A stretch of 64,000 bases of DNA from an uncultured Saprospiraceae bacterium (lineage in GTDB: Bacteria; Bacteroidota; Bacteroidia; Chitinophagales; Saprospiraceae). A model generated the notes under the pieces. That model did not search any database. It saw nothing but the letters and a program-made list of their open reading frames with translations, and was not told the origin of the DNA. Positions 17,600-27,065 of the stretch are shown here, in pieces. The translations under genes were made by a program, and so were the position numbers. The stretch's first letter is position 1, and the number at the start of each line of letters is the position of its first letter. The DNA is taken from contig CALGLU010000107.1 of assembly GCA_937959275.1 (NCBI GenBank), positions 1 to 64,000 of the forward strand. Reading direction: 5' to 3'.

Positions 17600-18477
17600 T
17601 GAAGTTGCTGAGAGCTATCCGGCTTCCTAATCTATTCATCGTAGCGCTTTCTCAAGTTATCTTTAAATACGTACTCATAAATCCATATTATATTGATAGT
17701 GAAACATCAGTGTTTTCTGATTTTCACTTCATATTGTTGGTACTTGCAACTCTTGCCTTGACCACATTTGGTTACCTAATCAACGACTATTTTGATTTTG
17801 AACTTGATGAAAAGTCAGGTCATAAAGTAAAATCTGGACTGAGCAAGCAGGCATTGCTAGTTTGGTCGATGATTGCAATCGCCCTTGGATTTGGCTTAAG
17901 TCTTCTAATTAGTATTCAAACTGGACTCCTTCATTTATTATGGATTTATCCATTTGCAGCTTCCCTTCTGTTAGTCTATTCCAAAACACTCAAATCTCGC
18001 GGCTTACCGGGCAACATCTTAGTTGCTCTATTTACTGCAGCCGTCATGTATATTGTCATTTTAGCTGAGCAACACATTGCTTTAGAAGATCATGCTTATA
18101 TTCAGTCGGTCCTGTATTCCTTTATGATATTCGCTTTCTTGATTAATTTTTATCGTGAGATTATAAAAGACATAGAAGATATAGATGCGGATCAAGACTT
18201 CGGATTAAGCACACTACCCATTACTATAGGTCCTGTGAAAGCAGGGATAACCGCTTTTTTCATCGGCATCCTAGTATTAATCTTAATCGTACTCTTTGCT
18301 ATGACACTAACAGAAAACCGTATTCAGCAGATGTATGTTCTTGGATTATTAGCACTGCCTATGACATATATTTTATATTTAAACCATCATGCGGATGTGG
18401 CCGATGATTATCATCGCATTAGTCAGATGGTAAAAGGCATTATGCTATTTGGATTAGTTTATTTATTTATCGTTTAA
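17599..18477 (+). CDS. UbiA-family prenyltransferase
   Basis: The 292-residue integral membrane protein has about eight or nine helices. The two Asp-rich motifs of the UbiA superfamily are present: NDYFDFELDEKSG near residue 61 and DIEDIDADQDFGLSTLP near 190. These bind Mg-prenyl diphosphate. Bacteroidetes homologues are usually annotated as geranylgeranylglycerol-phosphate transferase-like or menaquinone/heme side-chain enzymes; which acceptor is used here cannot be seen. Start and stop overlap the flanking genes by one base each (TAATG), implying tight translational coupling. Confidence 0.88.
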   Translation: MKLLRAIRLPNLFIVALSQVIFKYVLINPYYIDSETSVFSDFHFILLVLATLALTTFGYLINDYFDFELDEKSGHKVKSGLSKQALLVWSMIAIALGFGLSLLISIQTGLLHLLWIYPFAASLLLVYSKTLKSRGLPGNILVALFTAAVMYIVILAEQHIALEDHAYIQSVLYSFMIFAFLINFYREIIKDIEDIDADQDFGLSTLPITIGPVKAGITAFFIGILVLILIVLFAMTLTENRIQQMYVLGLLALPMTYILYLNHHADVADDYHRISQMVKGIMLFGLVYLFIV

Positions 18478-19046
18478 TGAAACACAAACACATTATTTTA
18501 GCTTCGAATTCGCCTCGAAGAAAATTCCTGTTAGAGCAAGGCGCTTTTCAATTCACAATCAATGCTTCAGATATTCCTGAGATCGTCCCTGATGACTTAG
18601 CGATCAGAGAGGCGCCAGAATATTTAGCTATTGAAAAGGCAAAGGCTTGTACTCATATCTGCAGGGGGTATGACGAGTTAATCTTAGCCGCAGACACCTC
18701 AGTGTTTTTGAATGACATCATTTTAAATAAACCTCAGGATCGAGCAGAGGCAGTCGAGATGATCCACCAATTGAAAAGCACAAAGCATGAGGTAATTACA
18801 GGTGTAGCCTTGCGTGATGCGAATAAGCTTCATAGTTTCTCCACTTCATCATTTGTCGTTTTTGATGACTTTAGTGATGAAGAAATCAGTTATTATGTCG
18901 ATACCTATAGCCCTTATGATAAAGCTGGTGGCTATGGAATTCAGGACTGGATTGGCTGGTGTAAAATACAAACGATTGAAGGGTCATACTCTAATATTCT
19001 AGGCTTGCCTATGCGAGATGTGTATAATGCGATTCGGGATTTTTGA
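18477..19046 (+). CDS. maf: Maf-like nucleoside triphosphate pyrophosphatase
   Basis: The 189-residue Maf protein opens with IILASNSPRRKFLLEQ and has AADTSVFLND near residue 71, HEVITGVAL and YDKAGGYGIQDW. Maf proteins hydrolyse dTTP, UTP or modified NTPs to the monophosphate and pyrophosphate and are tied to septum arrest in Bacillus. The GIQDW ending resembles the YhdE/dTTP-UTP type. It is the last gene of the ferredoxin operon; no clear terminator is visible after it. Confidence 0.93.
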   Translation: MKHKHIILASNSPRRKFLLEQGAFQFTINASDIPEIVPDDLAIREAPEYLAIEKAKACTHICRGYDELILAADTSVFLNDIILNKPQDRAEAVEMIHQLKSTKHEVITGVALRDANKLHSFSTSSFVVFDDFSDEEISYYVDTYSPYDKAGGYGIQDWIGWCKIQTIEGSYSNILGLPMRDVYNAIRDF

Positions 19047-19152
19047 TGGGTAATGATTCGTTGTCTTTTTAGGTGATTCATTAAAAAAGTTTATTTTTCA
19101 TTAACCTCAGATTATTAATGAAATCACTTTGTAATTAGCTTTGCGCGTAGAT

Positions 19153-19700
19153 ATTCCCCTTTGAGGGGATTAAGGGGTGGAATTCACTTTTGCATTTACC
19201 CACTCAATAATTATCGTTGAGACATCATTTATCCTATTTAATACTTCCCAGCTAGAAAATCGCAGAACAGTAAATCCCACCTCATTTAAGTTTTCATCTC
19301 TCAATTGATCCTTTTTTAAAGCTTCTTCGCTTTGATGAGTTATACCATCTACTTCAATAATTAGCATTAATTCCAAACATACAAAATCAGCAATGTAATT
19401 TAGGATAGGCCTTTCTCGTCTAAACTGGTAGCCCAACATTTGTTTTCGACTCAAAACATATTTCCAAATGCAAACAGCTGATTTTGTAAGTTCCTTTTTA
19501 TTCTTTTTTGCTAACTGATTTAATGATTTGTTGTAATGATAATTGTTAGCTCTTGTAGCTTTTTCCATAAAATTGTTGTAGTTCTTGCAATTCTAATTTA
19601 CAATAATATTTGTAAAATACCAGAAGCTATTATGGTCTATTCCACCTCCAAACCTCCTCAAGGAGGATATGCTCCTGGTTCGAATTCATTCCACCCTTCA
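19153..19700. repeat. Imperfect inverted flanks around the DUF559 gene
   Basis: To the left a CCCCTTTGAGGGG palindrome is followed by ATTAAGGGGTGGAATTC (19153-19184). To the right CCTCCTCAAGGAGG (another palindrome, about 19654-19667) is followed by GAATTCATTCCACCC at 19682-19697. The GGGTGGAAT/ATTCCACCC pair is inverted. The arrangement suggests a unit of nuclease gene plus flanks, but the repeats are short and degenerate. Confidence 0.45.
19170..19568 (-). CDS. DUF559 (Vsr-like) endonuclease-fold protein
   Basis: The 132-residue protein matches the DUF559 family, a very short patch repair/restriction-like nuclease fold. The signs are an N-terminal helix with LRKxQ-like LSRKQMLGYQFRRERPI, then NYIADFVCLELMLIIEVDG, an acidic catalytic motif (D in IADF, E in IEVDG) and LRDENLNEVGFTVLRFSSWEV. 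The role is unproven; such genes often travel alone between housekeeping genes. It is flanked by related repeat sequences on both sides (19153-19186 and 19640-19700). Confidence 0.85.
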   Translation of the reverse strand: MEKATRANNYHYNKSLNQLAKKNKKELTKSAVCIWKYVLSRKQMLGYQFRRERPILNYIADFVCLELMLIIEVDGITHQSEEALKKDQLRDENLNEVGFTVLRFSSWEVLNRINDVSTIIIEWVNAKVNSTP

Positions 19701-19702
19701 GC

Positions 19703-20530
19703 CTACTTCTTCTCCAACTGCACCAAGCACCACTCCCCTTTCTGACGCACATTCTTTTTAACAAGAATGTCATCAAAGGTATATTGCTTAAGCACTGATG
19801 CAAGTTGAGATTCTAATATGCCGGATAAGATCACAGTACCACCTGCTGCGGTGACGAGTTTGATGATCGGAGCATACTCAAACAATACATTCATATTGAT
19901 ATTCGCCAAGACGATATCAGCCTGGTTAGTATCTAGTGGGTAGTTATGATCCTCGATTTGGACTCGATGGCAATCATTTACGCCTATGTTTTCATGGGCA
20001 TTTATGATCGCTTTGCTATCGTTCTCAGTTGCAAGAATATCTTTAGCACCTAATTTTTCAGCTAGAATGGCCAAAATGCCTGTCCCTGTTCCGATATCAT
20101 AAACTGATTTATCTTTTAAGTCTAACTGCCTCATTTGTTGAATCATCATAAAGGTCGTTTCATGATGCCCTGTCCCAAAAGATTGTTTGGGATTGATGGT
20201 TATGGTATGTTCTACATTGACTGTTGTCTTATGAAAATCTGCGCGAATTAAACAAAAATCATCTACAATAATCGGTTCAAAATTCGATTCCCAGACTTCA
20301 TTCCAATTCTTATCTGGGAGGGTATCAAATGTATATTGAATTGATTCTGGTACACGCGTCAAACTATCTGTCAATGCAGGTTTATTAAATTCGTCCTCTG
20401 CTATATAGGCTGTTAATTCTCCATCAACAGATTCATTAAAGCCCTCAAAATTCACTTGCTGAAGAAAGGCGATTAAAATGTCACGATGGACATGACAGCC
20501 AGTAAATTTAAATTCTAAGTAGTTAGTCAA
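19703..20530 (-). CDS. prmA: Ribosomal protein L11 methyltransferase
   Basis: The protein is 275 residues. The N-terminal domain that binds L11 is followed by the SAM methyltransferase core, with the PrmA motif NPKQSFGTGHHETT, motif I VYDIGTGTGILAILAEKLGA and post-I TENDSKAIINAHENI, then DIVLANINMNVLFEYAP (the NI-N variant of the catalytic loop). It methylates the N-terminus and lysines of L11 using SAM. Its start overlaps the stop of the DinB-like gene by four bases (ATGA). Confidence 0.93.
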   Translation of the reverse strand: MTNYLEFKFTGCHVHRDILIAFLQQVNFEGFNESVDGELTAYIAEDEFNKPALTDSLTRVPESIQYTFDTLPDKNWNEVWESNFEPIIVDDFCLIRADFHKTTVNVEHTITINPKQSFGTGHHETTFMMIQQMRQLDLKDKSVYDIGTGTGILAILAEKLGAKDILATENDSKAIINAHENIGVNDCHRVQIEDHNYPLDTNQADIVLANINMNVLFEYAPIIKLVTAAGGTVILSGILESQLASVLKQYTFDDILVKKNVRQKGEWCLVQLEKK

Positions 20531-21042
20531 TGTTGTGAAGCTTCGTGCATGATCGTTGATGGCGCAACTCCAATTGTTTCGTCTACTCCTTCGTATGTGA
20601 AATTTTCACGAATGCCAATTTTGATAATCGCTAGATGATGAACGGCATGATCGTAAGCATACATGAGTTCTCGACCTACTGAAGAATCGACGATGACATC
20701 AATTTGATTTTGATTCGCGTGAAAGTCTGTATGGACCTTCAATTGGGTAGTATCTGCTAATAGCACAATATCCTGTTGCAACTGATGAAAGGATGCTTTT
20801 GCCATATCAGTGTTGTGTTCAATCGATGGACTTCGTTCTCGATTTGAATAATTCAATTCTCCATGACGAGCACCAATAAGGACACAATTATAAAAATCTA
20901 GAATATGTCTGAAGTGCTGCCCGATTGTAGAACCATTGAAAATAGCAAGTGGCATTCTGTAATCATCATCAGATAGTAGATCTAATAATGTGATGACTTG
21001 ACTAAAAATAGTCTGTGAGCTAGAGGCGCATGTTTTGTTCAT
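20527..21042 (-). CDS. DinB-like four-helix protein
   Basis: The 171-residue protein is of the DinB/YfiT-like metalloenzyme fold. Candidate metal-binding histidines lie in TIGQHFRHILDFYN and in YDHAVHHLAIIKIG. The family includes thiol-dependent transferases, but many members have no known function. It is translationally coupled to prmA (4-base overlap) and 11 bases after folD, so folD, this gene and prmA form one transcript. Confidence 0.82.
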   Translation of the reverse strand: MNKTCASSSQTIFSQVITLLDLLSDDDYRMPLAIFNGSTIGQHFRHILDFYNCVLIGARHGELNYSNRERSPSIEHNTDMAKASFHQLQQDIVLLADTTQLKVHTDFHANQNQIDVIVDSSVGRELMYAYDHAVHHLAIIKIGIRENFTYEGVDETIGVAPSTIMHEASQH

Positions 21043-21053
21043 ACTTTATAAAC

Positions 21054-21935
21054 TTAAGTATAAATTTCCTTTTTCGAGGCACGAAGTGTGTTCAATAATA
21101 ACGATGTGACGGTCATCGGACCAACTCCACCTGGAACGGGCGTAATAAAGGAGGCTTTTGGCATCACAGAGTCATAATCGACGTCACCAACCAATCTATA
21201 TCCACGCCTCTTAGATGAATCTTCTACTCGATTGATACCAACATCAATGACTACTACCCCTTCCTTTACCATATCACCTGATACAAAATTGGGAATACCA
21301 ATGGCGGCAATAATGATATCTGCGCGGAGAGTTTCGGCGGTTAGGTCTTTTGTTCGACTATGAGCAAGAGTGACTGTACAGTTTCCAGGATAAGCTTTTC
21401 TGCTTAATAGGATACTCATCGGCGAACCCACAATGTTACTCCGTCCTAAGACTAAGCAATGTTTGCCCTCTGTCTCAATCTTGTGTCTCTCAAGCATTGT
21501 CATAATACCAAATGGCGTTGCAGGCAGATAGCAAGGCAGGCCTTGAGCCATTCTCCCAAAATTCACAGGATGAAAGCCATCAACATCTTTTTTAGGATCA
21601 ATCGCTAGTGTGATTTTAGAATCATCAATATGGTCTGGAAGAGGTAGCTGAACAATAAACCCATCTATATCTTCTTCCTCATTCAGATCTTTTACAATAT
21701 CTAAGAGTTCTTCTTCAGTAATAGAATCATCTTTTCGTATCAAGGTAGACTCATAACCAACATGCTCGCATGAGCGCACTTTACTCTTAACATAGGATTC
21801 ACTCGCAGGGTTATTCCCAATGAGTACTGCTGCTAGATGTGGTATATTTTGTTTTGCTTCTTTCAGTCGTAAGACTTCTTCTCGAATTTCAAGCTTTATA
21901 ATTTCGGCTAAAGCTTTGCCATCAATAATTGCCAT
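21054..21935 (-). CDS. folD: Methylenetetrahydrofolate dehydrogenase / cyclohydrolase
   Basis: The 293-residue length is typical. FolD signatures are ESYVKSKVRSCEHVGYES (catalytic Lys and Tyr region), DGFIVQLPLPDHID, KDVDGFHPVNFGRM, the NADP loop VLGRSNIVGSPMSILLSR and the C-terminal FITPVPGGVGPMTVTSLL. It interconverts 5,10-methylene-, methenyl- and 10-formyl-tetrahydrofolate in the cytosol. Confidence 0.97.
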   Translation of the reverse strand: MAIIDGKALAEIIKLEIREEVLRLKEAKQNIPHLAAVLIGNNPASESYVKSKVRSCEHVGYESTLIRKDDSITEEELLDIVKDLNEEEDIDGFIVQLPLPDHIDDSKITLAIDPKKDVDGFHPVNFGRMAQGLPCYLPATPFGIMTMLERHKIETEGKHCLVLGRSNIVGSPMSILLSRKAYPGNCTVTLAHSRTKDLTAETLRADIIIAAIGIPNFVSGDMVKEGVVVIDVGINRVEDSSKRRGYRLVGDVDYDSVMPKASFITPVPGGVGPMTVTSLLLNTLRASKKEIYT

Positions 21936-21962
21936 ATTTCTAATTAACGCATATGAAAAACA

Positions 21963-22541
21963 CTAATATAATGGATTATGCTGTAGAATTATATTTTTAT
22001 AAAGTCTCCAGACAGAGAAAGCGATCAGACTGCCAAGTACTGCACCTCCAATACTATCTGCGGGATAATGAAGCCCAACATAGACTTGGGCTATAGCGAT
22101 CAATGTTGCCCATAAGAGCAAAGGAAACTTAATCCAACGATATATAGATCCAAAAGAGAATAGTAAGAAGACAGCTAATCCAAAATGATTGGCTGCATGA
22201 GACGATGGAAAACTATATCCTCCGCCACAAGGAGCTAATTCATGAATCTTAGTTGAAAAAGAATTGACTTGACAGGGTCTGGGCCTATCTACAGCTTTTT
22301 TAATCAATTGACTACTTACAAAATCAGTTATACCAACAGTGATGAATAAAGCGATGATTAAAAGAGAGGCAGACTTTAGCTTGAATCGCCAAAACGAGAA
22401 TCCGATGATAAACAGATACAAAGGTATCCAAGTCGTCTTTTCTCTCAGTATTGGCATGAGCCAATCAAAAAATGAATTTGACCATTGAAAGTGGATGACT
22501 TCAAAAGCCTGAGAATCGACTTGCAATATTTGCTCTAGCAT
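21963..22541 (-). CDS. PAP2 superfamily phosphatase
   Basis: The 192-residue polytopic membrane protein has the three PAP2 phosphatase motifs: KKAVDRPRP, FPSSHAANHFG and GLHYPADSIGG. The phosphoryl-accepting histidine is in the last motif and the acid-base histidine in the middle one. Likely substrates are undecaprenyl pyrophosphate or phosphatidylglycerol phosphate on the outer face of the inner membrane; the sequence does not decide. It is on the same strand as folD, 27 bases upstream. Confidence 0.9.
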   Translation of the reverse strand: MLEQILQVDSQAFEVIHFQWSNSFFDWLMPILREKTTWIPLYLFIIGFSFWRFKLKSASLLIIALFITVGITDFVSSQLIKKAVDRPRPCQVNSFSTKIHELAPCGGGYSFPSSHAANHFGLAVFLLFSFGSIYRWIKFPLLLWATLIAIAQVYVGLHYPADSIGGAVLGSLIAFSVWRLYKNIILQHNPLY

Positions 22542-22596
22542 GAATGATAATCTACATAAACTTAAGATTTAACTCTAACTAATTGGGTATAATCAA

Positions 22597-22604
22597 TAGC
22601 TTTG
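22597..22604 (+). promoter_or_regulatory. Candidate -7 box for the glmM operon
   Basis: TAGCTTTG (22597-22604) fits TAnnTTTG and lies 18 bases before the mutase ATG. I see no TTG at the ideal -33 distance, so this is a one-box call. Confidence 0.4.
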
Positions 22605-22622
22605 CGGCTTTAAAATAAGTAC

Positions 22623-24008
22623 ATGGCATTAATCAAGTCTATATCAGGAATTCGTGGAACTATAGGTGGTGGGATTGGTGAAAATTTAACTCCTATTGAC
22701 ATTGTAGAGTGTACAATGGCTTATGGACATTTCGTCAGGCAGAACGCTAAAGACTCAGCTCAGACTAAAGTGGTGATTGGTCGAGATGGCAGGATCACTG
22801 GTCTTCAGGTCTCTAATTTAGTCGTGAATACCCTACAAATGATGGGCATAGATGTCATCGATTTAGGCTTGTCGACGACGCCAACAGTTGAAATGGCTGT
22901 CTCTCTTGAAAAGGCCTCGGGAGGGATTATCCTCACTGCAAGTCATAATCCAAGAGAATGGAATGCCCTCAAGTTTTTAAATCATAAAGGAGAATTTATT
23001 TCCGCCGAAGAAGGGCTACAAATATTATCTTACATAGACGATAAAGTTGTTGAGTTTGCCACAGTCGATAAGCAAGGCAAGTACGCTGAGCATCAAGGTT
23101 ATATTGATTTACATGTCCAAGAGATATTAAAACTGCCCTACATCGATGTGGAACTGATAAAGCAAAAAGGGTTTTGTGTTGTCGTAGATTGTATCAATTC
23201 GACAGGAGCAATCTCAATCCCACCATTGCTAGATGCATTATCTGTTTCATATTCATTAATCAATGAAGAGATGACAGGTGAATTCGCTCATAATCCAGAG
23301 CCGCTACCTAAACACATGTCTCAGTTGTGTGAAGCTGTCTTAGAAAAAAAGGCAGACGTAGGTATTTGTGTTGATCCAGATGTCGACAGATTAGCATTCG
23401 TTAGTGAAGATGGAGTAGCCTTTGGAGAAGAGTACACATTGGTCGCAGTTGCAGACTTCATCCTTTCAAAAAAGCCTGGGAATACAGTCTCTAATTTGTC
23501 ATCGACACGGGCATTAGCAGATGTAACAAAACGATATGGCGGTGACTATTTTGCATCGGCGGTCGGTGAAGTCAATGTCGTTAATCTCATGAAATCCCAA
23601 CATGCTGTGATTGGAGGAGAAGGAAATGGAGGTGTGATTCTACCAGATTTACATTACGGCAGAGACGCATTAGTTGGTATTGCGCTGATGCTTAATTTAC
23701 TGGCAGAACGACAAGTGTCAATGACAGCCTTGCGCTCTAGCTATCCTGCGTATCATATCGTTAAAAATAAAATCCAATTGACAGCGGAGATGGATATCGA
23801 TCACATCTTGAATGTGGTAGCTGAGACCTATGCAGACGAAAAATTAAATACGGTTGATGGCTTGAAAATTGACTTTGAAGATGGCTGGGTGCACCTGCGC
23901 AAGTCGAATACAGAGCCAATTATTCGGGTCTATGCAGAGAGCACAAGTAAAGAAAGCGCCAATCAAAAAGTGAATCTAGTGATGGAGACTATAAATACCT
24001 TAATATGA
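22623..24008 (+). CDS. glmM: Phosphoglucosamine mutase-type phosphohexomutase
   Basis: The 461-residue enzyme is of the alpha-D-phosphohexomutase superfamily. The phosphoserine loop is LTASHNPREWNALKF near residue 104, the metal loop is DPDVDRLAF, the sugar-binding loop is GEGNGGVILPDLHYGRD and the phosphate loop is RKSNTEPIIRVYAE. The GEGNGG and N-REWNALKF variants are typical of the Bacteroidetes enzymes annotated as phosphoglucosamine mutase. It converts glucosamine-6-P to glucosamine-1-P for peptidoglycan, though phosphomannomutase activity is possible. Its stop overlaps the desulfurase start by four bases. Confidence 0.88.
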   Translation: MALIKSISGIRGTIGGGIGENLTPIDIVECTMAYGHFVRQNAKDSAQTKVVIGRDGRITGLQVSNLVVNTLQMMGIDVIDLGLSTTPTVEMAVSLEKASGGIILTASHNPREWNALKFLNHKGEFISAEEGLQILSYIDDKVVEFATVDKQGKYAEHQGYIDLHVQEILKLPYIDVELIKQKGFCVVVDCINSTGAISIPPLLDALSVSYSLINEEMTGEFAHNPEPLPKHMSQLCEAVLEKKADVGICVDPDVDRLAFVSEDGVAFGEEYTLVAVADFILSKKPGNTVSNLSSTRALADVTKRYGGDYFASAVGEVNVVNLMKSQHAVIGGEGNGGVILPDLHYGRDALVGIALMLNLLAERQVSMTALRSSYPAYHIVKNKIQLTAEMDIDHILNVVAETYADEKLNTVDGLKIDFEDGWVHLRKSNTEPIIRVYAESTSKESANQKVNLVMETINTLI

Positions 24009-25129
24009 GAATCTACCTTGACAATGCAGCCACGACTCCACTTGATCCAAGAGTGCTAGAGTTTATGCTGCCTATGATGACAGAGAATTATGGAAATCCA
24101 TCCTCGATCCATCATCATGGCAGACAATGTAAAGCTGTCGTAGAAGAATCTAGAAAAAAAATAGCCAATAGTCTGAAAGCCAGTATTGGTGAAATCTTCT
24201 TTACCTCAAGTGCAACAGAAGCCAATAATTTGGCCATACTTGCAGCGGTTCGTGATTTAGGTGTGACAAAGATCATTAGTACACCAATCGAGCACCACTG
24301 TGTGCTTCATACGATCGAACATGTCATTGCTCAAGATAAGGGGGTTGAGTCAAGCTTTTTATCAGTCGATGAGAATGGCAATATCAATTTAGAAGATTTA
24401 GATCAAGAATTAGCCGCGTCGAATGGCAAATGCTTGGTTTGTGTCATGTATGTTAATAATGAAATCGGGACAATTGCTGATATCAAATCGATTAGCGAAA
24501 TCTGTCAAAAACATGAAGCACTTTTTCAATGCGATGCCGTACAAGCGATGGGTAAATATCCAATCGATGTGAGTGAAACAGCTATCTCATTTTTAAGTGG
24601 ATCAGCTCATAAGTTTTATGGACCTAAAGGCGTTGGCTTTATTTATATCAATAGTAACAATCAAGTCAAACCACTCATCCATGGCGGCTCTCAAGAACGG
24701 AATATGAGGGCTGGAACAGAAAATACTTATGGAATAGCGGGAATTGGTAAAGCCTTGGAGTTGTGCATAGAGGAAATGGAAGCGCACAGAGCTCATATAG
24801 AGTCCATCCGCTCTCATTTGATTCAAGAATTGAAAGCTCAGATACCAAATGTAAAAATTATTAGCCCTGAAGATGGCGGACATTACTGTTTGTTGAATGT
24901 AGCTTTTCCAAAGTCAGAGAAGACAGATATGATCATGTTCAACTTAGACATATTGGGAATTAGTGCTTCAGCAGGAAGTGCATGCAGTTCAGGGGTTGAG
25001 CAGGCCTCACATGTCTTGCGAGCGATTGGTTTGACTGCAGAGCATCAGGCCATTCGATTTTCCTTTTCGCATCATAATACGATTGAAGAAATTGATTTCT
25101 TGGTGGAAAAATTAAAGGGAATACTTTAG
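24005..25129 (+). CDS. Cysteine desulfurase (IscS/NifS class I)
   Basis: The 374-residue PLP enzyme begins YLDNAATTPLDPRVLEFM and NPSSIHHHGR. It has the PLP lysine in SAHKFYGPKGVGF near residue 202 and the catalytic-cysteine loop SASAGSACSSGVEQASHVL near 320-330. It withdraws sulfur from cysteine for Fe-S clusters or tRNA thiolation. It may supply the fdx/iscX system at 17003, but a SUF-linked or tRNA role is equally possible. Start overlaps glmM by four bases (ATGA), so the two are coupled. Confidence 0.93.
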   Translation: MRIYLDNAATTPLDPRVLEFMLPMMTENYGNPSSIHHHGRQCKAVVEESRKKIANSLKASIGEIFFTSSATEANNLAILAAVRDLGVTKIISTPIEHHCVLHTIEHVIAQDKGVESSFLSVDENGNINLEDLDQELAASNGKCLVCVMYVNNEIGTIADIKSISEICQKHEALFQCDAVQAMGKYPIDVSETAISFLSGSAHKFYGPKGVGFIYINSNNQVKPLIHGGSQERNMRAGTENTYGIAGIGKALELCIEEMEAHRAHIESIRSHLIQELKAQIPNVKIISPEDGGHYCLLNVAFPKSEKTDMIMFNLDILGISASAGSACSSGVEQASHVLRAIGLTAEHQAIRFSFSHHNTIEEIDFLVEKLKGIL

Positions 25130-25138
25130 CTTCACAGG

Positions 25139-26179
25139 ATGAATGATGCTCATTCTACTTACATCAATCGTTGTTTTGAGCTTGCAAGACGCGGCGGCAA
25201 GCATGTCAAATCAAACCCACATGTCGGCGCTTTATTGGTGTTTAACAATCGTATTATTGGCGAAGGTTGGCATCAACAAATTGGAGGAGCACATGCAGAA
25301 GTGAATGCAGTAAATAATGTCAAACAGGAAGACCAACATCTTATAGAAAAAGCCATTTTGTATGTCAGTTTAGAACCCTGTAATCGTCATGGGAGAACAG
25401 GACCTTGCTCTGAATTTATTTTAAAACACGGGATTAAGCATGTCATCATCAGTCAACTGGACCCTACGATTGGTGGAGAAAGTCTTACTTATTTGAAATC
25501 CAAGGGAGTAGAAGTGAGAGAAGGCATTTGTGCAAAAGAAGGGCGTCATTTAATCAGACCCTTTACCATTGGTACTGCACAAAAAAGGCCTTATGTCATT
25601 TTAAAATATGCTCAAAGTCAGGACTTTTTTATGGCTAAGCCTGATGAACAATTTTGGATTAGCAACGCGTTTAGCAAAGTGCAAGCTCACAAGTGGAGAG
25701 CTCAAGTAGACGGCATTTTGATTGGTGTCAATACACTGTTAGTTGATAATCCCCAATTGAATACACGATTATATCCTGGAGATAATCCAAGACCAATCGT
25801 CATCGATCCTCAGTTGCGATCCAATCCAGATAGTGAACTGTTTAATCAGGTGAATCCACCGATTGTGTTTACAGGAATTGACACAAAAAGCAACGTTTTG
25901 GGGAATGCAGAAATCATTCATATTAACTTTGAGGAAGATGCTGAACAACAGATTCTAAATGCTCTTTTTGCAGACTTCAATATTTGTCGCTTACTCATCG
26001 AGGGCGGCGCTAAAACTCTAAAGTCATTTATCAAAGCAGGCTTGTGGGATGAAGCAAGAATAATAACCAGTCAAACTAAAATCGAATTAGGCATCCAAGC
26101 ACCTTGCGTACAAGGAGTTATGATTGACCATTATGAGTTAGACGGTGACAAAATCACAATTTTACATGCTCCAGGTTGA
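25139..26179 (+). CDS. ribD: Riboflavin biosynthesis deaminase-reductase
   Basis: The 346-residue RibD has an N-terminal cytidine-deaminase-like domain with the zinc site AHAEVNAV near residue 50 and EPCNRHGRTGPCSEFI around 82-97. The reductase domain follows from about residue 150 (PYVILKYAQSQD, GVNTLLVDNPQLNTR, LLIEGGAKTLKSF). It performs deamination and ribosyl reduction of the pyrimidine intermediate. It follows the desulfurase by nine bases. Confidence 0.95.
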   Translation: MNDAHSTYINRCFELARRGGKHVKSNPHVGALLVFNNRIIGEGWHQQIGGAHAEVNAVNNVKQEDQHLIEKAILYVSLEPCNRHGRTGPCSEFILKHGIKHVIISQLDPTIGGESLTYLKSKGVEVREGICAKEGRHLIRPFTIGTAQKRPYVILKYAQSQDFFMAKPDEQFWISNAFSKVQAHKWRAQVDGILIGVNTLLVDNPQLNTRLYPGDNPRPIVIDPQLRSNPDSELFNQVNPPIVFTGIDTKSNVLGNAEIIHINFEEDAEQQILNALFADFNICRLLIEGGAKTLKSFIKAGLWDEARIITSQTKIELGIQAPCVQGVMIDHYELDGDKITILHAPG

Positions 26180-26295
26180 GTCTTAAGGTCTTAGTTGATT
26201 AAACGTTAAAAATTGATTAAACACCGAACCTTATAGAGAATGAACAGTCAAAATATTGTTGTTTTATATGTCGTAGCGTTGTCAAAGTAAAATAT

Positions 26296-26871
26296 ATGAT
26301 GAATTTGAATAATACAAAGGTAATTGGCTCTAAGCTCAGCTGTATCTGCTTGTTCATGTTCTTATTTGGCCAAATCTCAACTGGGCAGGTAAACTGGATT
26401 ACATTCGAAGAGGCAGAGACAAAGTTTCAAACAGAAAAACGTAAGATATTTGTCGACGTCTATACAGATTGGTGTGGTTGGTGTAAAAAAATGGATGCAA
26501 GTACATTTCAGGAAGACTTGATCGGCGAATACTTAAACGACCACTACTACTCAATAAAATTTAATGCAGAGCAAAAAGAGGATATCACCTTTAATGGTAG
26601 AACTTACAAGTATGTAAAGTATGGCAAACGAGGCTATCATGAATTAGCTTTGGAGATTCTTAAAGGTAAACTCAGTTATCCTTCTATTGTATTTATGGAT
26701 GAAGAGCTTACTGTCATTCAGCCTATCGAGGGCTATAAAGGTCCTGAACGATTTAAGAAGATCATGACTTACTTTGCGAGAGATCTGCATAAATCTGTAC
26801 CTTGGAAAAGCTATTTGCAATCATATGATCCTGTAAAAGCTTTGGATTCGGCGATGGTTGTTAAGTATTAA
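26296..26871 (+). CDS. Secreted thioredoxin-fold protein
   Basis: The 191-residue protein has an N-terminal signal peptide ending near STGQ. The thioredoxin-like domain has the active site TDWCGWCKKMDASTF near residue 58, the DUF255/thioredoxin_7 type. The segment YKYVKYGKRGYHELALEILK and a cis-proline-like SYPSIVFMD complete the fold. It probably works in periplasmic disulphide reduction or cytochrome maturation. The ATG at 26299 directly follows the first and is equally possible. Confidence 0.83.
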   Translation: MMNLNNTKVIGSKLSCICLFMFLFGQISTGQVNWITFEEAETKFQTEKRKIFVDVYTDWCGWCKKMDASTFQEDLIGEYLNDHYYSIKFNAEQKEDITFNGRTYKYVKYGKRGYHELALEILKGKLSYPSIVFMDEELTVIQPIEGYKGPERFKKIMTYFARDLHKSVPWKSYLQSYDPVKALDSAMVVKY

Positions 26872-27065
26872 GAATTTACGTCTATCTGTCTTATTCTAAT
26901 CTGGTCAATAATCTAAAGCAGTAGTATTTCAACCAACATAGCTCATCCAATCCTACCTGCGCGTTCTATTTCAATTCAGACAGTTTCGAAGATAGCATCT
27001 AAACGGATCTCAGAGATTAAGGTACATCAGACATTACTGCCTGAATAACATTATTATTTAAGTTT
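26872..27065. other. Spacer with no recognisable gene
   Basis: Between the thioredoxin stop and the hairpin structure at 27066 I find no coding frame of good quality, no repeat and no RNA motif. Short open frames here have poor composition. Confidence 0.5.
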
